Position numbers and translations under genes: made by a program. A stretch of DNA of 64,000 bases from an uncultured Lachnospiraceae bacterium (lineage in GTDB: Bacteria > Bacillota > Clostridia > Lachnospirales > Lachnospiraceae): the NCBI GenBank assembly GCA_900316855.1, contig ONEK01000001.1, forward strand, positions 124,001 through 188,000, given 5' to 3'. The notes under the pieces are model-generated. The model ran no database searches, was not told the DNA's origin, and saw only the letters and a list, made by a program, of their open reading frames with translations. This document shows positions 20,686 to 29,921 of the stretch, in pieces (the stretch's first letter is position 1; each line of letters starts with the position of its first letter).

Positions 20686-22161
20686 ATGGATCTCAATATT
20701 GAGCTGCTCCGGAACGGAATTCCATATTATGAACAGATCTATGAGGCAGTGCGGGACGATATTGTCAGCAGCGTGCTGAAACCCGGGGAGAAGCTTCCCT
20801 CGACGCGCTCACTCGCGGATTATCTGAAGGTATCCCGCAGCACAGTGATCACAGCCTATGAACAGCTCCAGTCAGAGGGATATCTCACATCGAGAGGCGG
20901 TTCCGGAAATTATGTCCAGGGGATCGAGGATCTCGCGTTTCTGGAGCCGGTGAAGCAAAACAGGGAGGTGCCTGTCCGCACGGGACAGGCACCTTTTTAT
21001 GCCATGCAGCATCCGGTCGCGAGGCCGGAGGAGCCGGGCATCATTGACTTCTCCCCGCGGCGGATTGATATGAGCGCCTTTCCCTATGCCACGTGGCGCA
21101 GGATTCTGCGGAATCTTCTCGTAGGGGAGCGGTCGGACATCTTTGAGATGGGTGACCCGCAGGGTGATCTGCCGCTTCGGGAAACCATAGCGCATTACCT
21201 TCAGCTGTCCCGCAGGGTAAAATGCAGCGCAGGCAATATCATACTCGGCGCCGGGAATGATTATATGCTGATGCTGCTGGGACGGATTCTGGGAGGGGAG
21301 AACCGCATCGGGATGGAAAACCCGACGTATCCCCGCGCAGCAATGATTTTCCGGGCACTGGGGAATTCTGTGAAGGCAGTCAGGATGGACGAAGCCGGTC
21401 TGTGTGTGGCGGACCCCGGCACGGCTGACTGCAGCATCCTCTACGTCATGCCGGCCCATCAGTATCCCATGGGCATAACGATGCCCTATTCCCGCAGGAT
21501 GGAGCTGCTGCAGTGGGCGGAGCAGTCGGACGGGCGTTACATTATCGAGGATGATTACGATTCCGAGTTCCGCTACAGCGGAAAGCCGCTGCCCTCCCTT
21601 CAGTCGGCAGACCGCAGCGGGAAGGTCCTCTATCTCGGAACGTTTTCCAAGTCAATCGCGCCTGCCATCCGCGTCAGCTTCCTGGTTCTGCCGGATCGTC
21701 TGATGCAGTGCTACCACGACAGGTGCAGCTACCTGTCATCGACGGTTTCCCGTATGGATCAGAGTCTTCTGGAGGTATTCCTGGACGAGGGTTATTTCGA
21801 GCGGTATGTGAACCGGATGCGGAACCGGTACCGCGCGAAGGAGGGACAGCTGCTGGAGCTGCTGGCACCGTTTGGTGACAGGTACCGGGTCACGGGACAG
21901 GGAGCGGGTCTGCATGTTGTGCTGCAGGAAAGGGAATCCGGGATGAAATGGGACCGGGGCAGTACTGCCTGCCGCGAGGAAGAGCTTGCGGCGAGGGCGG
22001 AGGCTGCCGGCGTCCGTGTTCATCCGCTGTCGCATCTGTATCTGCCGGATGCAGACATCCCTGCGGGACAGGCTATCACGCCGTCGTGGCTTCTTGGCTT
22101 TGCTGCGCTGACAGCAGAGGAAATCGCGGAAGGGGTTGAAAAGCTGCGGGGGGTGCTGTAA
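20686..22161 (+). CDS. MocR/PdxR-type transcriptional regulator (GntR HTH fused to aminotransferase fold)
   Basis: About 491 aa. Residues 1-75 are a GntR winged helix (GEKLPSTRSLADYLKVSRSTV). From about 110 on it is a fold-type I aminotransferase with DDYDSEFRY and the PLP lysine in GTFSKS (K322). Such proteins are usually PLP-dependent regulators. Start: GTG at 20683 is directly followed by ATG at 20686; the ATG is preferred. Its target is unknown, since no pdxST genes adjoin it. The linker between the domains is encoded by a terminator-like hairpin (20966-20998). Confidence 0.88.
   Translation: MDLNIELLRNGIPYYEQIYEAVRDDIVSSVLKPGEKLPSTRSLADYLKVSRSTVITAYEQLQSEGYLTSRGGSGNYVQGIEDLAFLEPVKQNREVPVRTGQAPFYAMQHPVARPEEPGIIDFSPRRIDMSAFPYATWRRILRNLLVGERSDIFEMGDPQGDLPLRETIAHYLQLSRRVKCSAGNIILGAGNDYMLMLLGRILGGENRIGMENPTYPRAAMIFRALGNSVKAVRMDEAGLCVADPGTADCSILYVMPAHQYPMGITMPYSRRMELLQWAEQSDGRYIIEDDYDSEFRYSGKPLPSLQSADRSGKVLYLGTFSKSIAPAIRVSFLVLPDRLMQCYHDRCSYLSSTVSRMDQSLLEVFLDEGYFERYVNRMRNRYRAKEGQLLELLAPFGDRYRVTGQGAGLHVVLQERESGMKWDRGSTACREEELAARAEAAGVRVHPLSHLYLPDADIPAGQAITPSWLLGFAALTAEEIAEGVEKLRGVL
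20966..20998 (+). terminator. Terminator-like hairpin inside the mocR coding sequence
   Basis: AGGTGCCTGTCC (20966-20977) pairs perfectly with GGACAGGCACCT (20983-20994) over a 5-nt loop, and the run TTTTT (20994-20998) follows. The DNA is fully in frame, encoding the linker EVPVRTGQAPFY between HTH and aminotransferase domains. By shape it is an intrinsic terminator; whether it works inside a translated message is unknown. Confidence 0.55.
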
Positions 22162-22165
22162 GGAT

Positions 22166-22382
22166 ACGCATCGCTTCGCCGCAGAGCGGCTCTCGCGATA
22201 GAACAGATACACGGGAAGATATATGTAAGAACACGCATCGCTTCGCCGCAGAGCGGCTCTCGCGATGCTCCAAACACTCAGAAAACGCGTGGCTTGCGCC
22301 GCGCTTTTTTCTGAGTGTTTGGCGGGGCCCAAGGTCAAAAGGCATTTCGTGCAAGCACGAAGCCTTTTGTACTTTGGTCCCC
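22166..22382 (-). repeat. Intergenic multi-hairpin element B (between convergent mocR and tetR)
   Basis: A perfect 34-bp direct repeat (22166-22199 and 22233-22266) encodes hairpin H1: arms ATCGC/GCGAT and GCCGC/GCGGC around a purine-rich internal loop. H2 (22270-22322) has 12-bp arms CCAAACACTCAG/CTGAGTGTTTGG and an inner stem whose loop is GCAA on the minus strand. H3 (22324-22382) has AAAAGGC/GCCTTTT and TTCGTG/CACGAA closing CAAG, which is G(CUUG)C on the minus strand. The loop types favour a minus-strand RNA, possibly the 3' end of the tetR transcript. The same order of hairpins occurs in element C. Confidence 0.8.
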
Positions 22383-22388
22383 TGGTTC

Positions 22389-22994
22389 TTACAGGTTTGC
22401 AGCGAGGTGTCTGAGGATTTTGAGGTAGCCGGCGATTTTGTCGCGGTAGCGGGGAATGGCATTGCTGCGGTCGATGAGGGTTTCACGCATGACCTCGAGC
22501 TTGATGTAGCGGATGATCTCCGTGATCTTCGAGATGTCGTTGATGCGCAGGTAGGACGCAGTGTCTGTGCCGGCGAGCATGTCAGCGTAGTAATCGGCGA
22601 CAGTACGGCTCTGCTGCTCGATGCTGTCGAGACCTTCCTGGTCCTCCTCGAGGCGCACGGATTCCAGAAACAGGAACAGGAAGGGGTAGGTCTCCATCAG
22701 ATGGGACTCCGTTTCGAGAATCTGGTCCTGCAGGTCGAAGTAATCGATAGCGGTATTGCGGATTTCCGAGTTGATTTCCAGTGTGGTATAGCGGGTGATA
22801 TAGTCGTACAGAAAGGCATAATAGCCTGATTTGTTGACGAAATAATGAAAAAGCAGGCCCTTGGAGATCCTGGCCTCCCTGACGATTTCATCCGTGCTGG
22901 CGTGACGATATCCGTTCAGGGCGAATATGCGCAGGCCGGCATTAATCATCCTGTCCTGCTTCTCTTTTTTCAGATCGAAGAATTTCTCGTTCAT
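22389..22994 (-). CDS. TetR-family transcriptional regulator
   Basis: A 201-aa repressor: N-terminal helix-turn-helix (INAGLRIFALNGYRHASTDEIVREARISKGLLFHYFVNK, split here as residues about 16-55) and an alpha-helical ligand domain. The ATG at 22994 (MNEKFFDLKKEKQD) follows GAGGAT; the longer frame upstream crosses the promoter region. It is divergent from the small anchored protein gene at 23185, its most likely target besides itself. The ligand is unknown. Confidence 0.88.
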   Translation of the reverse strand: MNEKFFDLKKEKQDRMINAGLRIFALNGYRHASTDEIVREARISKGLLFHYFVNKSGYYAFLYDYITRYTTLEINSEIRNTAIDYFDLQDQILETESHLMETYPFLFLFLESVRLEEDQEGLDSIEQQSRTVADYYADMLAGTDTASYLRINDISKITEIIRYIKLEVMRETLIDRSNAIPRYRDKIAGYLKILRHLAANL

Positions 22995-23006
22995 GTCATC
23001 CTCATG

Positions 23007-23019
23007 GACCAAACTGGTC
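23007..23019. promoter_or_regulatory. Small palindrome before tetR, candidate autoregulatory operator
   Basis: GACCA-AAC-TGGTC lies 12 bp upstream of the tetR start codon. TetR proteins often repress themselves at such palindromes. The match is short, so this is only a candidate. Confidence 0.35.
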
Positions 23020-23184
23020 AAAACTCTGCTATCACAATAGCACAAACGCCTGATCGTTACAATAAAAAAATTGGACGCAAATGCCTGATTTTGCTTTATT
23101 TTTGGGCCTTTGCATAGTATGATGTAACCAGTATTCAGGTCAAAAACACTAAATGTTGTTATCACTGTTTTTGGAGGACACAAG

Positions 23185-23724
23185 ATGGGTGGATTTGGAA
23201 AATTTCTTCTGGGTTCTGCTGTAATCGGTGCTGTTGCTGCCGGCGTTTATTATGTTCTGGACCAGAACAAACGTGAGCCGGAAGACGAGATGGAAGATGA
23301 ATATGAGAACGAGACCGGTGAGCCCGGGGATGGGAGCTACACTTCACTGAAGGATGCGGCAGCCCGTGCCTACACCACCATCCGTGAGACGACGGACGAG
23401 ACGATTTCCAAAGTGAAGGAGACCGTTTCGGAAAAGGGACCGGACGTGATGAGCGTCATGGGTGAGACCGCGAAGGAGGTTCGCGATACGGTCGGAGCCG
23501 CTGCCGGCAGGGTGAAGGACATCCTGAAGGATTCCGACAAGGGCTATACGGACGTTTCCACGCCGGAGGGAGAGCCTGCAGAGGAGTCATCTGCGGAAGC
23601 TTCCGGTGAGAAGGAAGAGAAGCCGGAGCCCGATCCGGCGGAGAACCTGGCGGAGGATCCCGCGGTCAGGGAGAAGGCGGATCAGGTCGAAGAGTTCTTC
23701 GATGACAACGAGCCGGAAGCATAA
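23185..23724 (+). CDS. YtxH-like membrane-anchored acidic protein
   Basis: A 179-aa protein with a Gly/Ala-rich N-terminal helix (GKFLLGSAVIGAVAAGVYYV) and a long charged region with amphipathic repeats of the type KVKETVSEKGPDVMSVMGET, ending in an acidic tail. The layout matches YtxH-like proteins tied to general stress, but similarity is weak. GGAGG precedes the ATG. A TATGAT (23118-23123) could be its -10 element, with a poor -35. It may be controlled by the divergent TetR protein. Confidence 0.65.
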   Translation: MGGFGKFLLGSAVIGAVAAGVYYVLDQNKREPEDEMEDEYENETGEPGDGSYTSLKDAAARAYTTIRETTDETISKVKETVSEKGPDVMSVMGETAKEVRDTVGAAAGRVKDILKDSDKGYTDVSTPEGEPAEESSAEASGEKEEKPEPDPAENLAEDPAVREKADQVEEFFDDNEPEA

Positions 23725-23786
23725 AGCTCCGTCGGTGCGGATGCGCCGGATACGGAAAACGGCGGAGGCGCATATCAGATAATAAC

Positions 23787-23829
23787 AAGCCACCAGAGAG
23801 GGCCGGAGGGTCTGTCTCCTGTGGCTTTT
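23787..23829 (+). promoter_or_regulatory. Hairpin in the uraA leader, terminator or possible PyrR-type attenuator
   Basis: AAGCCAC (23787-23793) pairs with GTGGCTT (23821-23827) and is followed by TTATTAT. The 5' side of the loop contains CCAGAGAGG, which matches the core of the PyrR-binding loop known from Bacillus pyr leaders (CCNGNGAGG); the bases on either side do not match well. A similar CCAGAGAGGGCC string occurs before potA near 1483, which weakens the case. Confidence 0.35.
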
Positions 23830-23863
23830 ATTATGATAGGGAATTGCGAGGGAGGAAAAAGTC

Positions 23864-25267
23864 ATGAGCAAATCAAAAGTTACCATTGGCGACCATCCGA
23901 TTTATGATGCAAAAACACTGGGAGCGCCGCGGGTTGCGGTCCTGGCATTCCAGCACGTGTTCGCCATGTTCGGCGCAACCGTCCTGGTGCCGATCCTGAC
24001 CGGGCTGTCCGTATCGACGACACTCCTGTGGGCAGGACTCGGGACGCTGCTGTTTCACCTGATTTCGAAGAGGAAGGTACCGGCGTTTCTGGGCTCTTCG
24101 TTTGCGTTTCTCGCGGGTTATGCCGCCATCGCTCCGAACGGGGAGCCGGATCTGCTGCGCTACGCGTGCTTCGGCGTTGCCTGCGCAGGTCTGTTGTATC
24201 TGGTGCTGGCTGCGCTGTTCCGTGCCTTTGGTGCCAATAAGGTCATGAAATATTTCCCGCCGGTTGTGACGGGACCGATTATCATCGCCATCGGACTGAA
24301 CCTGTCGTCATCCGCCATCGCCAACAGCGAGACAAACTGGTTTGTTGCGCTCGTAGCCATTGCGGTCGTCATCATCTGCAATATCTGGGGCAGGGGCATG
24401 GTCAAGATTGTGCCGATTCTCATCGGCGTCATCGCCTCGTATCTGACCGCAGCCTGCATGGGGCTCATTGATTTCACGCCTGTGAAGGAGGCAGCCTGGA
24501 TCGGCATTCCGGTCCAGTGGGACCGCACAGTGTTCTCGATTTTTACAGAGGGAGCTGATACCGGCCTTCTGATCACATCCGCCATCACGATTATTCCGAT
24601 TGCCTTTGCGACCATGATGGAACACATCGGTGATATTTCGGCTATTTCGTCCACGGTAGGCCGCAACTTCATCAAGGATCCCGGACTTCACAGGACGCTG
24701 ACCGGAGACGGCCTTGCGACAACGCTCGCATCACTGTTCGGAGCCCCCGCCAACACGACGTACGGCGAAAATACCGGTGTTCTGACGCTGACGAAGGTTT
24801 ACGATCCCATGGTTATCCGCTGGGCAGCCTTTATCGCGGTTGTTCTGTCGTTCTGTCCGAAATTCGCGGCAATCATCGAGGTGATGCCGGCGGCGACCAT
24901 CGGCGGCATTTCGCTGATCCTGTACGGCATGATCTCCGCCGTCGGTGTCCGCAATGTCGTGGAGACCAGGGTTGATTTTTCCAGGAGCCGCAACGTCCTG
25001 ATCGCTGCGCTGATCCTCGTCCTGTCGATCGGCATCAATTACAGTGCGGCGGGCGCCGTTTCGTTCCAGGTGGGCGCCGTGACCATTTCCCTGTCCGGTC
25101 TTGCAGTCGGATCGCTCGCGGGTATCATCCTGAACGCGGTACTGCCCGGAAGGGATTATAAGTTCGAGAATGATACGCCGGTTGACACCGGTGTGGACCT
25201 GTCCAATTCCAACAGCGAGAATCTCGCGGACGAGGCAAGGAAAAACAGGGAAGGGGAGAAAGCGTAA
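23864..25267 (+). CDS. uraA: Uracil permease (NCS2 family)
   Basis: Proton-coupled uracil importer of 467 aa with about 12-14 hydrophobic helices. The family signature is plain: LFGAPANTTYGENTGVLTLTKVYDP, with the two half-helix segments and the conserved glutamate region MMEHIGDISAIS. The N-terminal QHVFAMFGATVLVPILTGL is typical of UraA/PyrP. GGGAGG precedes the ATG. The hairpin upstream may regulate it. Confidence 0.93.
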   Translation: MSKSKVTIGDHPIYDAKTLGAPRVAVLAFQHVFAMFGATVLVPILTGLSVSTTLLWAGLGTLLFHLISKRKVPAFLGSSFAFLAGYAAIAPNGEPDLLRYACFGVACAGLLYLVLAALFRAFGANKVMKYFPPVVTGPIIIAIGLNLSSSAIANSETNWFVALVAIAVVIICNIWGRGMVKIVPILIGVIASYLTAACMGLIDFTPVKEAAWIGIPVQWDRTVFSIFTEGADTGLLITSAITIIPIAFATMMEHIGDISAISSTVGRNFIKDPGLHRTLTGDGLATTLASLFGAPANTTYGENTGVLTLTKVYDPMVIRWAAFIAVVLSFCPKFAAIIEVMPAATIGGISLILYGMISAVGVRNVVETRVDFSRSRNVLIAALILVLSIGINYSAAGAVSFQVGAVTISLSGLAVGSLAGIILNAVLPGRDYKFENDTPVDTGVDLSNSNSENLADEARKNREGEKA

Positions 25268-25272
25268 GTTCA

Positions 25273-26337
25273 ATGAAAATCGTTTTCATGATGAAAAGAG
25301 CAGGGGCAGCCTGCCTGGCACTGCTTGCAGGGATCGGGCTGTTCCTTGCCTGCCCGGGGCAGGCAATACAGGTACAGGCAGCGGCAAAGCCGGCCGTCGT
25401 GGTTCTGGATCCCGGACACGGAGGAGGTGCCAGCGAGGACCTGGGAGCCATTAAGGCCCCCTATGTGGAAAAGGCCATGACGATGTATGTATCGCTCCTT
25501 ACGAAGGCAGAGCTGGAGCAATACAGCAATGTGAAGGTCTTTCTCACCCGGACGGATGATTATTACGTCTCCCTTGCGCAGCGTGCGGAGTATGCCAGAA
25601 GTGTCGGAGCGGATCTGTTCGTCAGCCAGCACTTCAATATGAGCAGCGGGCAGAAATCCGGCGCGGAAGTGTATGTTTCCGTCGATCCCGTCATGCAGCA
25701 GCAGGGAGGCTCCCTTGCACAGCTGGTACTGCAGCAGCTGAACGGGCAGGGACTTCCCGTTCGCGGGATTTATGCAAGGAGCGGTCTCCACGGGGATTAC
25801 TACGGTGTTATCCGCAGATCCACCTCCTACAGTATTCCGTCTGTCATCATTGAGCATTGCTACATGGACAATGCCAATGACAGGGCATGGCTGTCCGATC
25901 CGAACTGCTACGCAAAGCTGGCGCATGCGGATGCGACGGCAATCGCCCAGTATCTGCATTTGAAGAGTCCGTCACTGGGCCAGGATTTCACCAATACGGC
26001 AAGACCCGGCTATACGGTTATTCCGATGAACGGGAGCGGGACCATCGGGGCAGCGGCAGCCGCGGGCGGTCCGCAGATCTCCAACATCGGACAGGTCATC
26101 GCCTACGGAAACGGCAGGGCGCAGATCACGATGTACTGCGTCGATACCACCTATGGAATTTCACAGTTCTGCTATTCCACGGACGGAGGGGCAACCTGGT
26201 CCGCACCTGTTTCGTATGGCAATTCCAATGCCGTGTGGGTGACGGATATCACCGCTTCGCGGGGGCAGCAGGTCGTTATCAAAGCCTATAACAGTAAGGG
26301 AGAATCCAAAATCAGCAATACCGTCACGGTGAAATGA
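25273..26337 (+). CDS. Secreted N-acetylmuramoyl-L-alanine amidase (Amidase_3)
   Basis: A zinc hydrolase that cuts the bond between MurNAc and the stem peptide. It has a signal peptide (about residues 1-37), then the amidase domain with zinc ligands H49 (DPGHGG), E66 (VEKAMT) and H120 (VSQHFN), and the catalytic glutamate E194 (IIEHCYMDN). Where CwlD-like enzymes read SLHAN this one has SQHFN. The C-terminal 85 residues form a beta-rich Ig-like region (QFCYSTDGGATWSAP), probably for binding. The ATG at 25273 has only a distant Shine-Dalgarno. Confidence 0.88.
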   Translation: MKIVFMMKRAGAACLALLAGIGLFLACPGQAIQVQAAAKPAVVVLDPGHGGGASEDLGAIKAPYVEKAMTMYVSLLTKAELEQYSNVKVFLTRTDDYYVSLAQRAEYARSVGADLFVSQHFNMSSGQKSGAEVYVSVDPVMQQQGGSLAQLVLQQLNGQGLPVRGIYARSGLHGDYYGVIRRSTSYSIPSVIIEHCYMDNANDRAWLSDPNCYAKLAHADATAIAQYLHLKSPSLGQDFTNTARPGYTVIPMNGSGTIGAAAAAGGPQISNIGQVIAYGNGRAQITMYCVDTTYGISQFCYSTDGGATWSAPVSYGNSNAVWVTDITASRGQQVVIKAYNSKGESKISNTVTVK

Positions 26338-26363
26338 CCTGTGACAGGCTGGATGAGGGCATC

Positions 26364-29300
26364 ATGTCAGAGAAAATAAACCGGCAGGGGATGGTGCGGT
26401 TCTGCTTCGGCGCTTCCGGCGCAGGCAAGAGCCGCAGACTGATGAACGAAGTGATCCGGGGCGCGGAAGACGCCCTGGGTCACTTTACTGATTGCGGGAA
26501 TCCGGAAGGACTCCCGATGTACCTGTATGTTGTGCCGGAGCAGTTCACGCTGGAGACCCAGAAGGACCTGGTGCTGTCATCCGGAAACCAGGGGATCCTG
26601 AACATTGACGTGCTGTCGTTCGGCAGGCTGTCACACCGGATTTTCGAGGAGCTCGGTGCGGACAGCAGGGCTGTGCTGGATGATCTCGGCAAGAGCCTGG
26701 TTCTGCGCCGGGCGGCACAGGGTGTGGAGGACCAGCTGACCGTTCTTAAGGGACGGCTCGACCGCCTCAACATGATTTCGGAGGTCAAGTCCTCCATTTC
26801 GGAGTTCATGCAGTACGACCTTTCCGTGGACGATGTCCGGGAGCTGTCCGCGTATGCGGCATCCCATGGGCAGAAAGCGCTGGCGATGCAGCTCTCCGAC
26901 CTTGCCCTGCTCTATGAGGCCTTCCTTCAGTACAAGAAGGATTCCTTCCTCACCGGAGAGGAGACGCTGGACCTTCTCGCGGAGGCCATTCCCTCCTCCG
27001 CGCTGGTGAAGAGGAGTGTCATTGTCTTCGATGGTTTCACCGGCTTCACGCCTGTCCAGTACAGGGTGCTGGAGCAGCTCATGCGCTGCGCGAGGGAGGT
27101 CATCTTCTCCCTGACGATCGCGGAGGATGGAGGCCCTTCGCCTGCCCTGACCATGGAACAGGGAGTTCCGGCGGATCCCCGGGACCTGTTCTACCTGTCC
27201 CGCAAAACCCTGAAGGACCTTCTGCGGCTTGCGGACGAGGCAGGGGCGGCACACGGTGAGGATCTTTACTGCGGCAGCGCCGGTACCGTGAACGGAAATC
27301 CGCCGCAGGCAGGCAGTGCCAGTGCTGCGGCCTGCCATGTCCCGTACCGGTTCCGGGGCCGGCCTGCGCTCGCGCACCTGGAGCGCCATCTGTTCCGCTA
27401 TCCCGCGGTCCCGTTCACTCCTGCACAGGGGAGCGCCGGGGAGAGCCGGACGGATGCCGCAGATGCGATCCGTCTGATCGCCGCATCGGATCCGGAGCAG
27501 GAAGTGCGGCAGACCATGATCGACCTGAAGAAGGCAGTGATGCAGGGAACTGCCTACCGTGAGATCGGTATTGTGTGCGGAGACCTTTCCGGGTATGAGG
27601 ACCTGATCCGCAGACTTGCGGAGGTTTACGAGGTGCCGGTTTACATTGATACGACGCGGAATGTCCTGCACAATCCGCTGACGGAGATGATCCGCGCCGC
27701 CCTGACGATCGCGGCGGGAGACTGGTCCTATGAAGCCGTATTCCGTTTCCTGCGAAGCGGGATGACGCCCCTTACTGATGCAGAGATCGACCGGCTCGAG
27801 AACTACTGCCTCAAGCACGGCATCCGTACGCGGAAGCGCTGGGAAACGGCGGCGGACGAGGACGTGGAGCCGGCAAGAGAGCGATTTCTTGCCTGTATCG
27901 CCCCGCTCACGGCCAAAACGTCCGGAACCGCCGCGGAGCGCACCCGTGCGCTGCACACGTTCCTTACGGCAGTCGGGGCGGGAGAAAGGTGTCAGGCCTT
28001 CGCGGAGCAGTCTGCCGCTTCGGGAGACCCGGTTCACGAAAAGGAGTACAGCCAGATTTATGCCGCCATCCTGCATCTTATGGATCAGGTGTATGAGCTG
28101 TGCGGGGAGGAGAAGATTTCCGCCGGGGATTATCAGGAGCTGATGGAAGCCGGCTTTGGCGAAATCCGGCTCGGAACGCTTCCCCAGCAGGCTGACCGTG
28201 TGCTTGCAGGGGATATGGAGAGGACGCGGCTGCAGCAGGTGAGGATTCTGTTCTTCCTCGGCGCCAACGACGGCAATATTCCGGGGAATACCGCCCGCGG
28301 CGGCCTCATTGCGGACCCGGACCGGGAATTTCTCAAACGCAGCGGCAGGGAGCTGTCCCCGACTCCCCGGGAACAGATGTATATCCAGCACCTGTACCTG
28401 TACCTCAACATGACGAAGCCGACAGAGAGACTCTGTGTCAGCTGGAGCGAGAGGGGAGCGGACGGAGCGTCGCTGCGTCCGTCCTATCTCGTCTCGCAGC
28501 TGCGCGGGCTGTTTCCGGGCGCCGCAGTGGAACACCCGTCCGCGGAACCCATGCGAAACCAGCTCGTATCCGGCAGGGACGCGTTCCGTTTCCTTGCAGA
28601 GTCCCTGCGCAGGTACGCCGACGGGAGGATGGAATCTGATCCGGAGGGGCAGGATTTCCCTGCCCTGTACACCGCTCTGTCTGATCCGGAGGGCGGAGAC
28701 CCGGAAAGAGTGCAGAAGCTCGCCCGCGCGGCGTTCCTTCGTTATAAGCCGCAGCCGCTTGAGAGGGCAGCGGCAGACGCCCTGTACCGGAACAGGCTCC
28801 GGGGCTCCGTCAGCAGCATGGAGACGGCGGCAAAATGCCTCCTCAGAGCCTTCCTGCAATACGGCCTTTGCCTGAAGGAGCGGGAGGTTTATTCCATTGC
28901 CTCCGCAGATACCGGCAGCATCCTGCACGGTGCTATTGAACGATTTTCCGAAAAGCTGCTGCAGCAGGGACTTGCCTGGGACAGCTTCAGTGAGGAGCAG
29001 GGTGAAAGACTAGCCGCGCAGTCCCTGAAGGAAGCGGCGGCAGACTACCACAATGAGCTCATCTACGACACGGCGCGCGGTGTGGGTATGCTGCACCGCA
29101 TGGAGCGGGTTCTGTACCGGACCGTGGATACGCTGCAGTATCAGCTGCGGCAGGGCGTCTTCGTCCCGACGCGGTTTGAGGTCCCGTTCGGGGAGCATAA
29201 CGAATGGGAGATGGACCTCGGAGAGGGCAGGATTCTGTCTCTTAGCGGGAAGATAGACCGGGTGGATCTCGCCCGGCACGCAGACAGGGAATACATCAAG

Positions 29301-29891
29301 ATCGTGGATTATAAATCAGGCAGTCAGGACCTGGAGCCGGAGGATATCCGGAAGGGACTGCGCCTGCAGCTGATGGTCTACATGGAGGCCGAAATCGCGC
29401 GCGAGAGGCTGCAGAACCCCGGGAAGCAGATCCTGCCCGCAGCCATGCTGTATTACCGCTTCGATGATCCGATTCTGGCGGAAAGTGTGCGGTGGGAGGC
29501 AGGAAAGGCGGATCCGGAAAGCCGGAAGGAGGCATCCGTCAGCGAAATCCGGAAACACCTCTGCCCTGCAGGCATGGTCAGCTCCGACGCGGACACGCTT
29601 TCGCTTCTTGCGGGAGATCCCGGGAACGGAGCAAAGGTGATTCCGGTTACGTTTAACAGGGACGGATCACCCAGGAAGTCAGAGCACCTGTTCACACAGG
29701 AGGAATATGAGAGCCTTGCGGCAAAGGTCCGCGCTCTTCTCGCGAATCTTGGCGGCAGCCAGCTGGGAGGCAGCATCGACGCAAACCCTGTGAAAACGGG
29801 AAACCGGAAAACGGCGTGCACGTACTGCCCGATGAAGGAGTCGTGCGGATACGATCCGAAGACACCGGGCTACCGCTTCCGGGATTCGTAA
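26364..29891 (+). CDS. addB: ATP-dependent nuclease subunit B
   Basis: Partner of AddA in the RecBCD-like complex that processes double-strand breaks. The 1175-aa chain shows Walker A GASGAGKS (16-23), a C-terminal nuclease domain with YIKIVDYKSGSQD, and four cysteines that can hold a 4Fe-4S cluster: one at about 825 (TAAKCLLRAF) and three at C1152, C1155, C1161 near the end (CTYCPMKESC). The ATG at 26364, behind GGATGAGGG, is preferred to one at 26334 that merely overlaps the amidase stop. addA starts 30 nt later. Confidence 0.94.
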   Translation: MSEKINRQGMVRFCFGASGAGKSRRLMNEVIRGAEDALGHFTDCGNPEGLPMYLYVVPEQFTLETQKDLVLSSGNQGILNIDVLSFGRLSHRIFEELGADSRAVLDDLGKSLVLRRAAQGVEDQLTVLKGRLDRLNMISEVKSSISEFMQYDLSVDDVRELSAYAASHGQKALAMQLSDLALLYEAFLQYKKDSFLTGEETLDLLAEAIPSSALVKRSVIVFDGFTGFTPVQYRVLEQLMRCAREVIFSLTIAEDGGPSPALTMEQGVPADPRDLFYLSRKTLKDLLRLADEAGAAHGEDLYCGSAGTVNGNPPQAGSASAAACHVPYRFRGRPALAHLERHLFRYPAVPFTPAQGSAGESRTDAADAIRLIAASDPEQEVRQTMIDLKKAVMQGTAYREIGIVCGDLSGYEDLIRRLAEVYEVPVYIDTTRNVLHNPLTEMIRAALTIAAGDWSYEAVFRFLRSGMTPLTDAEIDRLENYCLKHGIRTRKRWETAADEDVEPARERFLACIAPLTAKTSGTAAERTRALHTFLTAVGAGERCQAFAEQSAASGDPVHEKEYSQIYAAILHLMDQVYELCGEEKISAGDYQELMEAGFGEIRLGTLPQQADRVLAGDMERTRLQQVRILFFLGANDGNIPGNTARGGLIADPDREFLKRSGRELSPTPREQMYIQHLYLYLNMTKPTERLCVSWSERGADGASLRPSYLVSQLRGLFPGAAVEHPSAEPMRNQLVSGRDAFRFLAESLRRYADGRMESDPEGQDFPALYTALSDPEGGDPERVQKLARAAFLRYKPQPLERAAADALYRNRLRGSVSSMETAAKCLLRAFLQYGLCLKEREVYSIASADTGSILHGAIERFSEKLLQQGLAWDSFSEEQGERLAAQSLKEAAADYHNELIYDTARGVGMLHRMERVLYRTVDTLQYQLRQGVFVPTRFEVPFGEHNEWEMDLGEGRILSLSGKIDRVDLARHADREYIKIVDYKSGSQDLEPEDIRKGLRLQLMVYMEAEIARERLQNPGKQILPAAMLYYRFDDPILAESVRWEAGKADPESRKEASVSEIRKHLCPAGMVSSDADTLSLLAGDPGNGAKVIPVTFNRDGSPRKSEHLFTQEEYESLAAKVRALLANLGGSQLGGSIDANPVKTGNRKTACTYCPMKESCGYDPKTPGYRFRDS

Positions 29892-29921
29892 AGTACAGGC
29901 AGAAAGGGGAGGAGCACCTTC

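Noticed and set aside
26631-28928. 765-codon minus-strand frame opposite addB
   Set aside because: Shadow frame; composition follows from the third-position bias of addB.
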